Positions 9,569 to 18,600 are shown, numbered from the stretch's first letter. The stretch is 64,000 nt of DNA from Celerinatantimonas diazotrophica (GCF_004339545.1 NZ_SMGD01000013.1:124001-188000); one strand, 5' to 3'. The notes: generated from the sequence alone by a model not told the origin. A program made the numbers and translations.

Positions 9569-10238
9569 GTAATGCTCCGTCTTCAATCACATAAATATGA
9601 TCACAACGCTGAGCTAGAGTCACGTCATGGGTTGCCAAAACTAAGCCTATCTGATGCTCTTGATTCATCCGAAACATCAAGTCACTAATGCGAGTCCCAG
9701 TAGTTGGATCGAGATTCCCAGTAGGCTCATCGGCTAATAATAACTGAGGGCGATTCACCAACGCTCGTGCCAGAGCAACTCGCTGCTGCTCTCCTCCCGA
9801 TAAATGGGCAATATCAATATTAGCCTTATCGGCAAGTCCCACTTCATCAAGAGCCTGGCAAGATTGTGTAAACGATAAGGATGACCCTTGGATAAAACTC
9901 GCCATTTGCAGATTGTCACTGGCACTAAATCCGGGGATTAACATAAAGGACTGAAAGACAAACCCCAAGTGTTGGGCCCTAAGCTGACAGAGTTTTTCAT
10001 CAGCGAGCTGGCCAAGTGATTGGCCAAATAACTCAATCGTCCCCTCGTCAAACGGTTCTAATCCAGCAATCATTGCCAATAATGATGATTTACCACTTCC
10101 AGAAGGCCCGGTCAGCGCTACTGATTGACCTTTTTTAACTGATAAATTAACTTGCTGATATAATTGAAAAGGAACACCCTGCCCGTCTTTCATCGACTTC
10201 GAGAGGTTTTCAATGCGTAAAATAGTAGTTTGGTTCAT
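9555..10238 (-). CDS. ybbA: ABC transporter ATP-binding protein YbbA
   Basis: Cytosolic ATPase subunit of the YbbAP exporter-like complex. Walker A GPSGSGKSS, Q-loop FVFQSFMLIP, signature LSGGEQQRVALARAL, Walker B LLLADEPTGNLD and H-loop THD are intact. Start ATG 10238 (MNQTTILRIENL) aligns with E. coli YbbA; a GTG at 10247 would add three residues. Either start lies inside the first codons of the divergently transcribed tesA. The last bases overlap ybbP, so the two are translationally coupled. Confidence 0.92.
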   Translation of the reverse strand: MNQTTILRIENLSKSMKDGQGVPFQLYQQVNLSVKKGQSVALTGPSGSGKSSLLAMIAGLEPFDEGTIELFGQSLGQLADEKLCQLRAQHLGFVFQSFMLIPGFSASDNLQMASFIQGSSLSFTQSCQALDEVGLADKANIDIAHLSGGEQQRVALARALVNRPQLLLADEPTGNLDPTTGTRISDLMFRMNQEHQIGLVLATHDVTLAQRCDHIYVIEDGALHERA

Positions 10239-10830
10239 CAGTTGCACCCTTATGTTATGGAACGTACAAACTTTTGCAGCAACGACAACTACCCTATTAA
10301 TTCTAGGGGACAGTCTCAGTGCTGGGCACCGAATGAACGTGAGTCAATCATGGCCAACCCTATTACAGGAAAAACTTCCCAACGTTCGAATTATTAATGC
10401 CAGCAGCAGTGGTGAAACCAGTAGCGGCGGCGTTAGACGTTTACCTGGGCTATTAGCTAAATACCACCCTAATTGGTGTTTTCTAGAACTAGGTGGCAAT
10501 GATGGTCTACAGGGGTTAGCACCTAAATTTTTAAAAACACAACTGACTAAGATGATTCAACAAGCCTCACAGGCCCAATGCCATGTAATTCTCAGCGAAA
10601 TTAAAATTCCACCTAACTATGGTAAACGTTATACCGAATCATTTAATCAAGTTTATCATCAATTAGCACACCAGTTTAAATTACCTTTGATGCCCTTTTT
10701 TGTCGAACCCATTTATCAGCAAAAAGGGATGATGCAGGCCGATGGAATCCATCCTAGTGTGAAGGCACAACCAGTGATTGCCAACGAAGTAGCTAAATTC
10801 TTAAAGCCAATTATGGCAGAACGGAAGTAA
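10213..10830 (+). CDS. tesA: Periplasmic acyl-CoA thioesterase I / lysophospholipase L1
   Basis: SGNH-hydrolase esterase acting in the periplasm on acyl thioesters and lysophospholipids. A signal peptide (residues 1 to about 22, ending TFAA) precedes block I GDSLSAG with the nucleophile Ser, block III GGNDGLQG, and block V DGIHPS with the catalytic Asp and His. 205 residues, as in E. coli (208). ATG 10213 has GAGAGG at proper spacing and is needed for the signal peptide. It overlaps the ybbA start by 26 bp head to head. Confidence 0.93.
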   Translation: MRKIVVWFISCTLMLWNVQTFAATTTTLLILGDSLSAGHRMNVSQSWPTLLQEKLPNVRIINASSSGETSSGGVRRLPGLLAKYHPNWCFLELGGNDGLQGLAPKFLKTQLTKMIQQASQAQCHVILSEIKIPPNYGKRYTESFNQVYHQLAHQFKLPLMPFFVEPIYQQKGMMQADGIHPSVKAQPVIANEVAKFLKPIMAERK

Positions 10831-10834
10831 GATT

Positions 10835-10910
<76 letters not shown>

Positions 10911-10951
10911 AAATACTTATTAGGAAGGTTGCAGAACTAGTCAAACTAAAT

Positions 10952-11027
<76 letters not shown>

Positions 11028-11061
11028 AAATACAGAAAGCTAGTTCGCTAATGCGAGGCGC

Positions 11062-11090
11062 ATTTTATGGTTGGCTGCACAAGCTGTCAA
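11062..11090 (-). promoter_or_regulatory. Sigma70 promoter of the tRNA-Ala pair
   Basis: On the minus strand, TTGACA (11090-11085) is separated by exactly 17 bp from TAAAAT (11067-11062), followed by the GC-rich discriminator GCGCCTCGC. This layout is typical of stable-RNA promoters under stringent (ppGpp) control. The tRNA begins about 35 bp downstream. Confidence 0.85.
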
Positions 11091-11287
11091 GGGTTTGGGA
11101 GCGGTTTTTGCTATTTGTTCAGATTTACTCTCTTAGTTTTCTAAAAAAAGGTTAAATTAACACCACAACGATGATATTTTAATCACGTAATGACATTAAA
11201 AATTACGCTATAATTCAATGTACTGTCATTAAACAGTCAAACCTATTTGTTACATATATAACGATAATAATAATATTGGATTTTTCG

Positions 11288-13051
11288 ATGGACCGACAAG
11301 GACAAGGAAGTTCTCAGCAGGTGATCACTCAGATCATCAACAATTGTGATATTAGTACCGTATTTCAACCCATATGGAACCATCTACACCACCAAATAAT
11401 CGGCTATGAAGCACTAACTCGTGGACCCCAAGATTCAGTGTTACAAGATCCGCTAAAACTTCTGGAAGCGGCCTATCAAGTTAATTTAGGAATTGAATTA
11501 GAATGGTTTTTAGCCGAACAAGCCGTCAAGCGCGCGCAAGAAATTAAACTCTCTGGGAAACTGTTCCTAAACCTCTCCCCTAATGCGCTGCTCAGTGATC
11601 TCACAAAAAGCCTTCACACCTTGCAGCAATGGCAACAGATGATCCCGTTAGTCATTGAAGTGACCGAATCATTTAAATTAAAATTTAGTAGCGAATATAA
11701 ACGGTTTTATGCCCAACTTCGTGAACAGAACATTCAATTGGCACTGGATGACTTTGGTAGTGGCTATGCCTGTATTAAAAGCCTGTTATTACTACTACCA
11801 GATTATTTAAAACTAGATGGATTTTTCGCCGACAGTATGTTGGAAAATCTACACACCTCCACTGCCATAGAGCAAATTGTTTCGTTCGCTGACCAACTTA
11901 AAGCGACAGTTATTGCTGAGAAAATCGAGACACAAGAACAACTTGAACTCATTACGAATTTAAATATCTTCTCACTGCAAGGCTATTTTATTCAAAAACC
12001 TGCAGCGACAATCATGCCACTCGAACATCTAGAAAAACTCCATATCCCAACCAGCGATGAACCATACACAGCCGCATCACTCCTGCATAAAATTGCGGCC
12101 ATTCATCCTGATTTATCCTCACATCAACTTTTAGAACAGATGCGAAAAGAGCCACAGATGGACTTTTTAGCGGTGATTGATAACAATAATCGAGTTATCG
12201 GAAGTATTAACCGTGAGCAACTCTTAGAATGTCTCTCAGGGCCATTTGGACATTCATTACACCAACATACCTGTGTGGGTGACATCATGAATAGCCACCC
12301 CGTTACCGTAGAAAAAAATTGGCTACTATCTGACGTCGGTTATAAATTAAGTCATGTGCAAAGAGATGGCTTAGATGGTGTCTTTATCATTACTCATCAT
12401 GGAGAATATCAAGGATTAGGCTACGCATTAGAATTACTACGCCGTCTGTCTGACTATAAATTGCAATTAGCCCGCTATGCCAACCCTCTGACACTCATGC
12501 CTGGCAATGTGCCACTGCATCGCACCTTACAGAACCTGCTCTTACAAGGGGAGCCCTTTTCGGTCGCTTATTTTGACCTAAACCATTTCAAACCGTTCAA
12601 TGACTATTGTGGTTATGAGCGCGGTGACCAAATGATCCAACTTGTAGCTCAGCTACTACGACAATATCTACGTCTACATGCCCGTTTTCTCGGTCACGTT
12701 GGCGGCGATGATTTTATCGTTATTTTTACCAAACCTCGGGAAGAATGGGAACTGGCGATCCGACAAGTATTACAGGCCTTTGCAAATCGAAGCACGACAT
12801 TATACCGTCAAGAAGATGTGCAAAATGGTGGCATTATCAGCCGCGATCGGAATGGCGAAGAAAAATTCTTCCCGCTGACTCAACTCGCATGTGGCGTAGC
12901 CTACTGGGACAGCCAATTAGAAGCATCACTGGAAAAAATCAGTGAAATGGCCAGCTTAGCGAAGAAACAGGCCAAATTATCACCGGGCAATATCTGTCAT
13001 TTAACCCCAAACCAGATAGTTAACGAGCACTTCGGCGATATAAAAAGATAA
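11288..13051 (+). CDS. EAL-CBS-GGDEF domain c-di-GMP signalling protein
   Basis: Cytosolic protein of 587 residues without membrane segment. The N-terminal EAL phosphodiesterase domain (about 15-250) keeps YEALTRG, NLSP, EVTE, LALDDFGSGYA, a Lys before DGFF, and AEKIETQEQ, so c-di-GMP hydrolysis is plausible. A CBS pair (about 265-390; GDIMNSHPVTV) follows, then a GGDEF-type domain (about 395-570) whose signature is GGDDF; no RxxD inhibitory site precedes it. Synthesis activity is doubtful. ATG 11288 or TTG 11276 could start it; neither has a strong ribosome site. Its 3' end is repeated in degenerate form at 18414-18600. Confidence 0.88.
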   Translation: MDRQGQGSSQQVITQIINNCDISTVFQPIWNHLHHQIIGYEALTRGPQDSVLQDPLKLLEAAYQVNLGIELEWFLAEQAVKRAQEIKLSGKLFLNLSPNALLSDLTKSLHTLQQWQQMIPLVIEVTESFKLKFSSEYKRFYAQLREQNIQLALDDFGSGYACIKSLLLLLPDYLKLDGFFADSMLENLHTSTAIEQIVSFADQLKATVIAEKIETQEQLELITNLNIFSLQGYFIQKPAATIMPLEHLEKLHIPTSDEPYTAASLLHKIAAIHPDLSSHQLLEQMRKEPQMDFLAVIDNNNRVIGSINREQLLECLSGPFGHSLHQHTCVGDIMNSHPVTVEKNWLLSDVGYKLSHVQRDGLDGVFIITHHGEYQGLGYALELLRRLSDYKLQLARYANPLTLMPGNVPLHRTLQNLLLQGEPFSVAYFDLNHFKPFNDYCGYERGDQMIQLVAQLLRQYLRLHARFLGHVGGDDFIVIFTKPREEWELAIRQVLQAFANRSTTLYRQEDVQNGGIISRDRNGEEKFFPLTQLACGVAYWDSQLEASLEKISEMASLAKKQAKLSPGNICHLTPNQIVNEHFGDIKR

Positions 13052-13290
13052 CCTCCCTTTTTAGTCCCATTCATTATCATGATCGTCGGTTACATAATCA
13101 GCGACTGCTTGTAACGGCTCAATCGCATTGCCCATAGCAACCCCAGCCAGTTGAATCATTCGCATATCATTGCCATTATCACCCAATGCAATCAATCCAA
13201 CGGGATCAATCTGCCAGTCATTTAAACACCGATCAAATTGATAGCCTTTGGTATTTCCCAAAGAAATCAACACAGTTTGCTCAAGCCTAG
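12863..13290. repeat. Left copy of a diverged ~420-bp direct repeat
   Basis: The end of the EAL-GGDEF gene plus the adjoining 3' end of a ybhA-like gene match 18414-18840 in the same order and orientation, at roughly three quarters identity by eye. In this copy the EAL-GGDEF part is intact and the ybhA part is a fragment. Confidence 0.8.
13061..13290 (-). pseudogene. 3' fragment of a ybhA-like HAD phosphatase gene
   Basis: Reads ...GYQFDRCLNDWQIDP, ALGDNGNDMRMIQ and AMGNAIEPLQAVADY, closely matching the C-terminus of the intact YbhA at 18601-19422. It lacks two residues within the GVGVAMGN motif and the last 13 residues. At its 5' side it stops at a 261-bp mobile element; no further ybhA homology is seen beyond that. 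The catalytic N-terminal DxD motif is absent, so it is non-functional. Confidence 0.88.
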
Positions 13291-13551
13291 GGACTGTTGA
13301 CCTTTTGTGATTAGTTTTGCAGAAATCTGAGAGGGATTTAGGCAAGGCAAACGTTGTGCCGTGTCGTTATTCTCCACAAAGAACGTTTAACGCTGGATAA
13401 ATTCCTCTCAGATACTGCCCTTGGGGTTCATTTAAACGCATCCTGAACTTTGTTGCCCCCTGCTTGCTTCACTCATTAAGCGACGCAGGGGGCGCCGCGT
13501 TCAAAATGCGTTTAATTTGAACAAAATTCAACCACCAAAGGTCAACAGGCC
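13291..13551 (-). mobile_element. MITE-like element, copy A
   Basis: 261 bp with inverted ends GGACTGTTGACCTTT (left) and AAAGGTCAACAGGCC (right, one mismatch), flanked by CTAG on both sides (13287-13290, 13552-13555). No coding capacity. It differs from the copies at 37680 and 53550 by only a handful of bases and lies in the opposite orientation. It abuts the ybhA fragment. Confidence 0.9.
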
Positions 13552-13555
13552 CTAG

Positions 13556-13951
13556 CCAGCCTCGTAAAAACTCGCAAAACAGTCAAAAAGTTGGAGTGTT
13601 TACCGCACCGCAATTTCCCTCTGTAGGAGTTCACTCAGTCTTTGCAAACTCAGCCATCATAACCATCGGCACCATCGTTCCAATTGGTGTGACTATTCCT
13701 GTTAGCAACGATCATTACCGAGCACTGTTAGTCGCGATGATCGACAGCCTGAAGCCATTGAGTCTCTTCTTAGCATGGTTAGAGTGAGAGTGACTCTTTA
13801 CTTTAAACTCACACTCACCGCCGACTCGCGAATACCTAACACCGCCTTAAAGCCTTCTCCCTGTCAGCACGACAATTTCAGCACATCGATCTTATTTTTC
13901 AATTGAGTTTTGTCGAACTTTCGATCAATAATGACCAAGAGTTATTAGCAA
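13556..13951. other. Non-coding stretch between mobile element and Fur box
   Basis: About 400 bp. A frame of 63 codons (13596-13787) is open but has no ribosome site and no recognisable homology; I take the stretch as decayed DNA of the accessory insert plus the upstream part of the ABC operon promoter. Confidence 0.5.
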
Positions 13952-13968
13952 TTGATAATCATTATCAA
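13952..13968. promoter_or_regulatory. Fur box upstream of the ABC pair
   Basis: A perfect 8+1+8 palindrome TTGATAAT-C-ATTATCAA. Bases 13954-13966 equal the last 13 bases of the 19-bp Fur consensus; over all 19 bases 16 match. A TATAGT immediately downstream (13970-13975) could be the -10 element, so Fur-iron would block RNA polymerase. It lies 92 bp before the first ABC gene. Confidence 0.85.
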
Positions 13969-13995
13969 CTATAGTTGAATGAAAAATAAAAGCAC

Positions 13996-14049
13996 ATGAG
14001 AGACAGATACGCCATGTTGTACGACAGCCAACTGCATCCGCAGGCATAA
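13996..14049 (+). CDS. Possible 17-codon leader ORF
   Basis: ATG to TAA encoding MRDRYAMLYDSQLHPQA, ending 10 bp before the first ABC gene. There is no clear ribosome site. It could be a leader or chance. Confidence 0.15.
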   Translation: MRDRYAMLYDSQLHPQA

Positions 14050-14059
14050 GGAATCATCA

Positions 14060-15682
14060 ATGAACAAAGAACCACACCAAGCACAGCTCTTCGACCCTTT
14101 ATTGAGACCGGCTATCAAACCTGTATTACCACAACTCGGTTTAGGCATACTCGCAGAGGGAATCGCCGGTTTAGCGACACTCGCGGCCCTCTGGTGCCTC
14201 ATTCAGCTGATAACGGATCTATCTATCATTTGGGTACTCTATGCCTGTGTCTGTTGGGGGATCGGAGCGATTTGTTCATCAAGTGCGTCATGGATTTCCC
14301 ATCAGGCCGAAGCCAATTTCTCATCAAGACTGCGCCGTCAGGTTGCCATTCACTTAACACAACTCCCGACCCGAACGTTAACCCGTTACGATGACAACGC
14401 GCTGCGGCGATTAGTGTCTGAAGATATTGCCGCCCTGCACCATATGGTCGCTCACTTACCTGCAGAAATCGCAACGTTTATTATTGTGCCTTTCGCTTCG
14501 GTGATCATGCTGCTCATGATGTCCGGACCAGTCGCTCTGCTCGCTTTGCTCCCTGGATGTATCGCAGCCATGTACTACCTGATTATAGTCCCACGTCATT
14601 CAGTGCGTTTTAATGCTGAACGGGTAGCAGCCATGGAGACCATCGTTACCGCGATTAACAACTATGTCCGAGGAATCCGCATCAACCGCCTTTTCAATGC
14701 GCAATCCGGTGCGCTTGCCAATTACCATGATGCAACCAACCGCTTCACACAAGGTATGGTCATGTGGGTGAGCCATGTGGCAACCACAGCCGCGATTGCC
14801 ACTGCGTTATTACAGGCGGTGGCAACATTTGCCATCGCGTATTGGGTCTCTTATGAACTCAGCCCTGTAGCTCTCGCGGCGACGATGCTTTTCGGGCTGG
14901 CAATCGTCACCCCATCATTACGCCTCGGACATGGTCTCGACTATCTTTCCTCCGGACGTGCTGCGGGCCAGCGTATCGCTGAATTACTGCGTGAAGCGAC
15001 ACTTCCCAAAGGCAATGCTTCTCTTCAGGTTGATGACGCAAAACTCACCGCACAAGAGCTCAGCATTCATACCGAGAACGGAGCGCTGGTTGAGCATTTT
15101 TCTCACCCATTCTCCCCCGGAAAACTCACAGTCATCATGGGACCCAGCGGCAGTGGCAAAACAACCCTGCTCCAGATACTTGCAGGGTTAGAGCAGTCAG
15201 ACAGCGGTGAGGTTTGTCTGGGAAACCAAAATATTATGGCGCTCAATGAGCAAGTCCGTCATCAGACAATTCAGTTGCTACCGCAAACAAACCCCGTGCT
15301 CAATGCCACAATCCGGGAAAATTTATTGTTGAGTGCTCCGGATGCCAGTGATCAACAACTCCATGAGGCCCTGACTCATGCCCAACTGGAGATCGACTTA
15401 GATGCCGATGCATCAATACTATCTGGTGGAGAACAGCAAAGAGTCGCTCTGGCGCGCTTATTCTTGAGCCCTGCAACGATATTGCTGCTGGATGAACCCA
15501 CCAGTGCTTTGGACCACGCGAATGCGCAGCAACTCATGGCGGCATTATTACATTTGACGCATAGCCAAAACAAAACGCTGATCATGGTCACTCATGATCC
15601 CGCCCTGACCGCTCAGGCTGACCAACACATTGATCTCAAAAAATTGCCACAACGCAACGCCTCATCACAACACAAGGAATAA
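14060..15682 (+). CDS. ABC permease-ATPase, siderophore-uptake type (YbtP/IrtA-like half)
   Basis: Fused membrane domain (six helices within about 20-300) and ATPase domain (about 325-530), inner membrane. Walker A GPSGSGKTTL, Q-loop LLPQTNPVL, signature LSGGEQQRVALARL, Walker B ILLLDEPTSALD and H-loop THD are intact. Exporter fold is used for iron-siderophore import in the YbtPQ and IrtAB pairs; the Fur box upstream supports that, but a siderophore exporter cannot be excluded. ATG 14060 follows AAGGAATC. The companion half starts 5 bp after the stop. Base composition looks richer in G+C than neighbours, in keeping with transfer. Confidence 0.78.
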   Translation: MNKEPHQAQLFDPLLRPAIKPVLPQLGLGILAEGIAGLATLAALWCLIQLITDLSIIWVLYACVCWGIGAICSSSASWISHQAEANFSSRLRRQVAIHLTQLPTRTLTRYDDNALRRLVSEDIAALHHMVAHLPAEIATFIIVPFASVIMLLMMSGPVALLALLPGCIAAMYYLIIVPRHSVRFNAERVAAMETIVTAINNYVRGIRINRLFNAQSGALANYHDATNRFTQGMVMWVSHVATTAAIATALLQAVATFAIAYWVSYELSPVALAATMLFGLAIVTPSLRLGHGLDYLSSGRAAGQRIAELLREATLPKGNASLQVDDAKLTAQELSIHTENGALVEHFSHPFSPGKLTVIMGPSGSGKTTLLQILAGLEQSDSGEVCLGNQNIMALNEQVRHQTIQLLPQTNPVLNATIRENLLLSAPDASDQQLHEALTHAQLEIDLDADASILSGGEQQRVALARLFLSPATILLLDEPTSALDHANAQQLMAALLHLTHSQNKTLIMVTHDPALTAQADQHIDLKKLPQRNASSQHKE

Positions 15683-15687
15683 ACGGT

Positions 15688-17292
15688 ATGACTTTAGCGA
15701 GCCAAATCCCATCCGGTGCCACGTCGTCAAGATGGCCCTCTCATGCCAAACGTCGACTGATTTGGATTAGTCTCAGTTGGTGCTTCGTCGCCGCGCTGGA
15801 GGCCATGGCCTATACAGTGCTGGCACAAGCTATCACACACCAACAATCTCCGCTTTGGGTCATCCTCACAGCCTGTGTGGCGATACTTATGACAATCTTC
15901 ACGACACGAGCCGGTTTTTTCTGCGGCGTTCGACTGTCCGGTGATTTATTCGAAGCATTGGGTCAAACACTCGCCCGGGCCAAACTTTCATGGTTGACCG
16001 AGACTCGTCGAGCCCAACTGGCCATGTTAGCTTCCCAAGGAATTCCCGGATTCATGAGTGTGCCAGCCCACCAGATACAAACTTTCCTGCATGCGCCATT
16101 GCTGCCCCTGTTTCTGGTCTGCGGCATTGGGTGGTTGTCAGGACCAGCTGTGGCATTGCTCAGCGCTGGCACATTGGCTCTGTCACTGTTTTTGCAATTT
16201 AAAGCCCAAATGGCACTGATTGAGAGCGATAAAGCAAGGCATGCGGCCAATATCAAGACGGCAAATGCGACCATCGAATTTGTTGACCATTTGGAGCTGC
16301 TGCGCACCACCGCGGGGCCAATCAGGGCAATCGGACGAATCGAACAACAGTGGCAAATACAAGAGGAAGTTCTAGCCAATACCAACCGTGCGGCTGCCAA
16401 AGCGACACTACTCTCAGCAGTCGCCAAATCTCTGCCGTTAGCCTGTCTCAGTGCTTACCTCGCCATCACGGCCACCGGCACACCCACTATGACTCTGGCA
16501 CTGTTGGTTTTAATGACCCGTGCAACTGCGCCACTCGGTGAACTGGCATTGGCTGGTCTGAGTATTAATCAGTTACGTGCAGCAGTGAACGACTATCTCA
16601 AAAGTACCTTGGTTCCAACTTTACCTGAACCAAAAGCAGCACACGCTTTAGTACCGGATGGACACCATATCTCCCTGAAGAACATCAGCCAAATGCCGGT
16701 CTTCAATCAGATCAGCGCTGAGATTGAACCGGGCGCACATGTCATCATTTCTGGGCCAAGTGGTAGCGGAAAAAGTACCTTACTTGAACTACTCATGCGC
16801 TTTGATGATCCCCAAAGCGGGACGATCACCTTTGGTGGTATTCCCTTGCATCAGATGCGCTACGCCGAACTGGCCTCCCATATCGCTTATGTTGCACAGG
16901 ATCCGGTCGTATTCACTGGCACCTTAGCCGAAAATATCCGTTTAGGGCATTCAGCGGCAAGTCATGTAGACGTCGAAGCCGCAGCACGACGCGCAATGCT
17001 GGGGCATGTCATCGACCGCTCCCCCAAGGGGATCGATCAGCCTGTCGGTCATCAAGGCAGTGCGCTTTCTGGCGGAGAAAGACAACGGGTTGCTATCGCA
17101 CGCGCACTCCTCAAAACGGCTCCGGTCCTTATTCTCGATGAAGCAACCGCAGCGCTCGATGAAGAAACTGAACGGCAGATTGCAGCATACCTAAACACAC
17201 TGTCTGCGACGCTGATTATCGTCACCCATAGAGACACCACGATTTGGCAGCCGACAAAAATCATCACACTGACTGAATCAACTCAAATATAA
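15688..17292 (+). CDS. ABC permease-ATPase, second half (YbtQ/IrtB-like)
   Basis: 534 residues: membrane domain (helices from about 22 to 285) and ATPase domain (about 315-530) with GPSGSGKSTLL, YVAQDPVVF, LSGGERQRVAIARALL, VLILDEATAALD and THR. It should form a heterodimer with the product of the preceding gene; both ATPase sites appear complete. ATG 15688 is preceded by AAGGAATAAACGGT. No TonB receptor, periplasmic binding protein or siderophore synthase gene accompanies it, so the ligand is unknown. Confidence 0.78.
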   Translation: MTLASQIPSGATSSRWPSHAKRRLIWISLSWCFVAALEAMAYTVLAQAITHQQSPLWVILTACVAILMTIFTTRAGFFCGVRLSGDLFEALGQTLARAKLSWLTETRRAQLAMLASQGIPGFMSVPAHQIQTFLHAPLLPLFLVCGIGWLSGPAVALLSAGTLALSLFLQFKAQMALIESDKARHAANIKTANATIEFVDHLELLRTTAGPIRAIGRIEQQWQIQEEVLANTNRAAAKATLLSAVAKSLPLACLSAYLAITATGTPTMTLALLVLMTRATAPLGELALAGLSINQLRAAVNDYLKSTLVPTLPEPKAAHALVPDGHHISLKNISQMPVFNQISAEIEPGAHVIISGPSGSGKSTLLELLMRFDDPQSGTITFGGIPLHQMRYAELASHIAYVAQDPVVFTGTLAENIRLGHSAASHVDVEAAARRAMLGHVIDRSPKGIDQPVGHQGSALSGGERQRVAIARALLKTAPVLILDEATAALDEETERQIAAYLNTLSATLIIVTHRDTTIWQPTKIITLTESTQI

Positions 17293-17302
17293 AAACCCAT
17301 GG

Positions 17303-17326
17303 TTCAATATAATCAACATTTGAATC
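17303..17326. promoter_or_regulatory. Candidate operator before the TetR gene
   Basis: A short inverted repeat TTCAA-N12-TTGAA lies in the 107-bp gap between the second ABC gene and the TetR-family gene. TetR regulators commonly bind such repeats near their own promoter. This is a guess from symmetry alone. Confidence 0.25.
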
Positions 17327-17399
17327 ATAATGAAAACAGCAGTAGCGCGCGATTTACAGACTCACGTTCTACCTGCAATCATTGTGTTTTTAGCGAATC

Positions 17400-18035
17400 A
17401 TGAGCGAGGCAATGGACAAAAGTACCGATATCAAAAAAACGCCGTTACATCGACGAACGCGATCACCACACACCAGACGAACAGCGTTGATGGATGCTGC
17501 TGAACATTTATTCTTAACCAAGGGTCTCCATGAAACCCGGATCGAAGATATTACCGCTGCGGCTCACGTCGCCAAAGGGACCTTTTATATTTACTTTCAC
17601 TCCCGCGATAGCCTGTTACACGCCTTACAGCAGCGTTTTATGGCCAGCTTTTGCACCCGGATTGATACCGCACTTGCCCAATGTCGACCCGATGATTGGG
17701 AATCGCAACTGCGCACTTGGTTCACAACCGCAGTCGACGGATTACTCGATCAGATGATGGTTCACGATATGCTCTTTCAGGATATCCATCCAAAGCAAGG
17801 GCGAAGTCTGATGAGCGAAAATCCACTGATTGAGCAGTTATCTGCTTTACTACAACAAGGTGCTCAGGCGAATGTATGGCAAGTACCAGCGCCCAACATG
17901 ATGGCACTGATGATGTTTCATGCTATGCATGGAGTAGTAGATGACGCACTGGCGCGAGGAGAAGTTGACCATCGCTCATCTTTAGTGGGCATATTAACTG
18001 AGACCTTTAGCAAAACACTCAGACAATCAACTTGA
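17400..18035 (+). CDS. TetR family transcriptional regulator
   Basis: About 211 residues. The N-terminal TetR helix-turn-helix is clear (RRTALMDAAEHLFLTKG, then RIEDITAAAHVAKGTFYIYF). The ligand-binding C-terminal half (about 90-205) has no recognised class. ATG 17400 or 17412 may start it. It follows the ABC pair in the same direction and is the likeliest local regulator of it, in addition to Fur; the ligand is unknown. Confidence 0.85.
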   Translation: MSEAMDKSTDIKKTPLHRRTRSPHTRRTALMDAAEHLFLTKGLHETRIEDITAAAHVAKGTFYIYFHSRDSLLHALQQRFMASFCTRIDTALAQCRPDDWESQLRTWFTTAVDGLLDQMMVHDMLFQDIHPKQGRSLMSENPLIEQLSALLQQGAQANVWQVPAPNMMALMMFHAMHGVVDDALARGEVDHRSSLVGILTETFSKTLRQST

Positions 18036-18413
18036 ACACTTGAGGCAATGACGACACTCACTCAGCTCTCAAAAACAAGACTCTTCGGTGGTACTTGTTC
18101 CACTTCTTTGAGGCAAGTTTTTGCTCACTGGGCGAACTCTTGCCTGTATCGATATTGATGGTGAAACGCGGGGCTAATCGCGTCAGGCGCTTGTACTGCC
18201 CATGCTATCGGTGACTCTTTGGTTGAAGTTCATGAAGGTGAAATGATGGTTCAACAGTTCAACCACGTGGTGAATGTTCCGAGGGATCCTCAGGTCAACG
18301 TATTCACAAGCCTTCCAAATTGGCTGTAAACCGGAACAAAGCTGTTCCGCTGCTGTATAATGCATTGGCTTTTGGTGAGAAAATATCTTCTGTAACGATG
18401 AAATCGCACTTCA
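18036..18413. other. Non-coding stretch at the right side of the insert
   Basis: 378 bp without a supportable gene. Short open frames exist on both strands (for example minus 18183-18365) but none has a ribosome site or known motif. It looks like decayed DNA between the TetR gene and the right repeat. Confidence 0.5.
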
Positions 18414-18600
18414 ATTAAAGGGAAGCAAGAAAACTTCTTCCCTCTCACTCACCTAAGTTATGCCGTAGCCTTCTACGGCAGGTCATTTGAAGTCTCACTG
18501 CAAAGATCAGTGAAATGGCCAGATTAATAAAAAACAAGCTCAATTATCACCAGCGCATATCATCTGTCATTTTAACCAAAGCCTGATGGCTAACGAGCAC
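18414..18600 (+). pseudogene. Degenerate 3' fragment of an EAL-GGDEF gene
   Basis: Two consecutive frames can be read: NFFPLTHLSYAVAFYG..FEVSL, then KISEMARLIKNK. They match the C-terminal residues KFFPLTQLACGVAYW..LEASL and KISEMASLAKKQ of the EAL-CBS-GGDEF protein at 11288-13051. The frames are joined by at least one indel, and the rest of the gene is missing. Confidence 0.8.

Noticed and set aside
9497-9688. Plus-strand ORF across the ybbA/ybbP overlap
   Set aside because: Antisense to two conserved, overlapping genes.
13596-13787. 63-codon ORF between the mobile element and the Fur box
   Set aside because: No ribosome site, no recognised motif, and located in what looks like decayed DNA.
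18183-18365. 60-codon minus-strand ORF at the right side of the insert
   Set aside because: No start context and no homology; I could not show it to be a transposase or receptor remnant.
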